Positions 62,075-64,000 of a stretch of DNA of 64,000 nt are shown here, piece by piece; the first letter of the stretch is position 1; each line of letters starts with the position of its first letter. The position numbers were made by a program, and so were the translations under genes. Under the pieces are notes generated by a model, which was given only the letters and a program-made list of their open reading frames with translations, searched no databases and was not told the DNA's origin. This DNA comes from Basfia succiniciproducens (GTDB lineage: Bacteria; Pseudomonadota; Gammaproteobacteria; Enterobacterales; Pasteurellaceae): assembly GCF_011455875.1 (NCBI RefSeq), contig NZ_CP015031.1:310001-374000 (forward strand), read 5' to 3'.

Positions 62075-62113
62075 TGTGAATTTATATTCATTATATTTGA
62101 CTAATTATTCAAT
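62075..62113 (+). promoter_or_regulatory. Tandem ARG boxes upstream of argD
   Basis: 62075-62092 matches the 18-bp ARG consensus at every fixed position (TGAAT-TTAT-ATTCA core). 62096-62113, exactly 3 bp further, has one mismatch (TGACT-AATT-ATTCA). This is the canonical ArgR double operator, 55-93 bp before the argD start codon. The core of the first box is the same as in the argA operator. Confidence 0.9.
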
Positions 62114-62167
62114 AAGTTCTATGCTAAATCCAATTTAACACAACATAAGAAAGAAAAGGATAAAACT

Positions 62168-63370
62168 ATGAGCCAATATACTCGCAAAACATTCGATGAA
62201 GTGATGATCCAAAACTACGTACCTGCGGATTTTATTCCTGTGAAAGGCAAAGGTTGCAAAGTTTGGGATCAGCAAGGGCGAGATTATATTGATTTTACCA
62301 GCGGAATTGCCGTAAATGCATTGGGACATTGTCCTGACGAAATCGTCGATGTGCTGAAAAAACAAGGCGAAACTCTATGGCATTCAAGCAACTGGTTCAC
62401 CAGTGAACCGACTCTGGAACTTGCCTCCAAATTGGTTGAACATACCTTTGCCGAACGTGTGATGTTTGCCAATTCCGGCGGTGAAGCCAATGAGGCGGCG
62501 CTTAAATTGGCGCGTCGTTATGCGGTGGATAATTACGGCTATCAAAAAGATACCATTATTTCATTCAAAAAAAGTTTCCACGGACGTACCTTATTTACCG
62601 TCAGCGTCGGCGGTCAGGCGAAATATTCGGACGGATTCGGCCCGAAACCTGCCGGAATCGTGCATTTACCGTTTAATGATCTTGATGCTGTTAAAGCGAT
62701 GATTGATGATCACACCTGTGCGGTAATCGTTGAGCCGATTCAGGGAGAAAGCGGTATTATTCCGGCCACCAAAGAATTTTTACAGGGTTTACGTCGACTT
62801 TGCGACGAAAATAACGCTCTGTTGATTTTTGACGAAGTACAAACGGGGGTAGGGCGTACCGGTTATTTATACGCATATGAAAGCTATGATGTAGTGCCGG
62901 ATATTCTGACCTCGTCAAAAGCCCTTGCTAACGGTTTTCCGATTAGCGCAATGTTAACCACCACAAAAATTGCCGCCAGTTTCAAACCGGGCGTGCACGG
63001 CACCACATTCGGCGGTAATCCGTTAGCCTGTGCGGTCGGGGCGAAAGTGATTGAGACGATTGCAAATCCGGCGTTTCTTGAAAATGTGCAAAAAACATCT
63101 GCACTTTTTATCAGCGAATTAAACAAACTTAATGAGAAATATCACTTATTTAACGAAGTTCGCGGTCAAGGATTATTAATCGGGGCGGAATTAATTGAAA
63201 AATATCAGGGCAAAGCCTCAGAGTTTGTCAAAGCCTGTGCGGATAATCAACTTATGATTTTAGTCGCTGGGCCGAATGTGCTACGTTTTGCGCCGGCATT
63301 AAATATTAGTCAACAGGAAGTGGCGGAAGGATTTAAACGTTTAGATCAGGCTCTGCAAAAATTTGCTTAA
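62168..63370 (+). CDS. argD: Acetylornithine aminotransferase
   Basis: PLP enzyme of arginine synthesis (N-acetylornithine/N-acetylglutamate semialdehyde), often also acting on succinyldiaminopimelate. 400 residues. It has the N-terminal [38 protein letters not shown] (phosphate-binding), [12 protein letters not shown] (Asp for the PLP ring) and [14 protein letters not shown] with the PLP Lys near residue 250. AAAGGA precedes the ATG. Tandem ARG boxes upstream support an arginine biosynthetic rather than catabolic (AstC) role. Confidence 0.94.
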   Translation: MSQYTRKTFDEVMIQNYVPADFIPVKGKGCKVWDQQGRDYIDFTSGIAVNALGHCPDEIVDVLKKQGETLWHSSNWFTSEPTLELASKLVEHTFAERVMFANSGGEANEAALKLARRYAVDNYGYQKDTIISFKKSFHGRTLFTVSVGGQAKYSDGFGPKPAGIVHLPFNDLDAVKAMIDDHTCAVIVEPIQGESGIIPATKEFLQGLRRLCDENNALLIFDEVQTGVGRTGYLYAYESYDVVPDILTSSKALANGFPISAMLTTTKIAASFKPGVHGTTFGGNPLACAVGAKVIETIANPAFLENVQKTSALFISELNKLNEKYHLFNEVRGQGLLIGAELIEKYQGKASEFVKACADNQLMILVAGPNVLRFAPALNISQQEVAEGFKRLDQALQKFA

Positions 63371-63673
63371 AATTGTGAAGAAAAGCGAATTATTTAAAAA
63401 TTCAATATTGACATAAACAGTAAATAACTTTACACTTCTTGACGTTTTATCTAAGAGTGACTTTGATAGAGCTAAACTTTAAATATTTTATTCATAAAAC
63501 CCTTTTAGCCAGAGTATTTTTGCTCTGGCTCTTTTCTTTTTAAACTTCCGTTTCTTTTGAATTTGATCTAAATCTAGGAAATTTACCTAATTTTTATATT
63601 TTTCTAGTGTTGCTTGCTCGTTTTAGCTAGAATTGGCGAAAATTTTTGCTTAATTTATAAACGAGGAGTCGCT
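63371..63673 (+). other. argD-PTS intergenic region: terminator and possible CRP site
   Basis: No gene. A terminator for argD is clear: AGCCAGAG (63507-63514) with CTCTGGCT (63523-63530), 8-nt loop, then a T-rich tract. Upstream of the PTS gene, TTTGA-N6-TCTAG (63562-63577) is a weak CRP-like palindrome. I could not assign the promoter hexamers with confidence. Confidence 0.6.
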
Positions 63674-64000
63674 ATGAACTACCCTAAAATTGCCCAACAG
63701 GTTATCGAAAAACTTGGCGGAAAAGAAAATATCGCTAATCTTGCGCATTGTGCAACGCGTTTGCGCTTGACAATGAATGACGAAAGTAAAATCGACAAAC
63801 AGGCCATTGAAGATATCGAGGGCGTAAAAGGGCAGTTTTCAACCTCCGGTCAATACCAAATTATTTTCGGTTCAGGTACGGTGAATAAAGTTTACGCCGA
63901 AATGAATACCATTATGAACGGTTCGCCGTCGGCGGATTCCACCGGGGAAAGTCAACAGGCGAAAGGGCCGCAGCAAGGTTTGATTCAACGATTAATTAAA
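63674..64000 (+). CDS. scrA: PTS permease EIIB domain, sucrose type (5' part)
   Basis: The gene runs off the right edge; 109 residues are visible. They form a PTS EIIB domain of the glucose-sucrose superfamily: LGGKENIANLAHCATRLRL with the phosphorylated Cys in the HCATRLR motif, then GVKGQFSTSGQYQIIFGSGTVNKVY. After a Ser/Gly/Gln-rich linker (about 80-100) the sequence continues into LIQRLIK, where the EIIC membrane domain should begin. The IIB-IIC order and KIEGVKG-like segment fit sucrose permeases (ScrA/SacP); trehalose or beta-glucoside specificity cannot be excluded. GAGGAG precedes the ATG. Confidence 0.7.
   Translation, partial: MNYPKIAQQVIEKLGGKENIANLAHCATRLRLTMNDESKIDKQAIEDIEGVKGQFSTSGQYQIIFGSGTVNKVYAEMNTIMNGSPSADSTGESQQAKGPQQGLIQRLIK

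Overview
The window is a stretch of Pasteurellaceae chromosome. About 36 exact copies of the Haemophilus-type uptake signal AAGTGCGGT (or its complement) are scattered through it, and gene content and order match that family. A lac-type beta-galactosidase, a sucrose-type PTS gene at the right edge, a class II fumarase and a lactate-utilisation cluster would fit a Basfia/Mannheimia succiniciproducens-like rumen organism. That species assignment is inference.

Layout. 1-10.7 kb: end of an OmpW-type porin gene, then housekeeping genes (recN, nadK, grpE, lexA, plsB, xerD, rlmKL). recN and lexA both carry LexA boxes over their promoters. 11.2-26.4 kb: one 5,065-residue trimeric autotransporter adhesin made of two heads, 25 necks and long repeated stalks, and nearly free of uptake signals. 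26.6-34.3 kb: lacZ, then the convergent lldP-lutABC lactate operon. 34.5-41.0 kb: argA, grxA divergent from nfsA-rimK, ycfP, a periplasmic chalcone-isomerase-like protein, fumC. 41.2-47.4 kb: ycjF-tyrR, metR-azlCD and an AGCS amino-acid symporter. 47.5-51.3 kb: accA, a 247-bp MITE-like insertion, a DUF1919 gene and a phosphohexomutase. 51.5-58.7 kb: guaA and a small lipoprotein, guaB, birA, and a putP-cmoB pair. 58.9-64 kb: rng, tldD, argD and the start of a sucrose-type PTS permease.

Regulation that can be read directly: LexA boxes (lexA, recN); tandem ARG boxes with the canonical 3-bp gap in front of both argA and argD; a PurR-like box inside the guaB promoter; a CRP-like site upstream of fumC; and inverted uptake-signal pairs placed as terminators after several genes.

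The most unusual items are the giant adhesin, with its IxxNTxx stalk tracts and kilobase-scale internal duplications, and the small inverted-repeat element with a 5-bp target duplication that has split what looks like a former DUF1919-accA transcription unit. I found no tRNA, rRNA, CRISPR array, prophage or intact insertion sequence.
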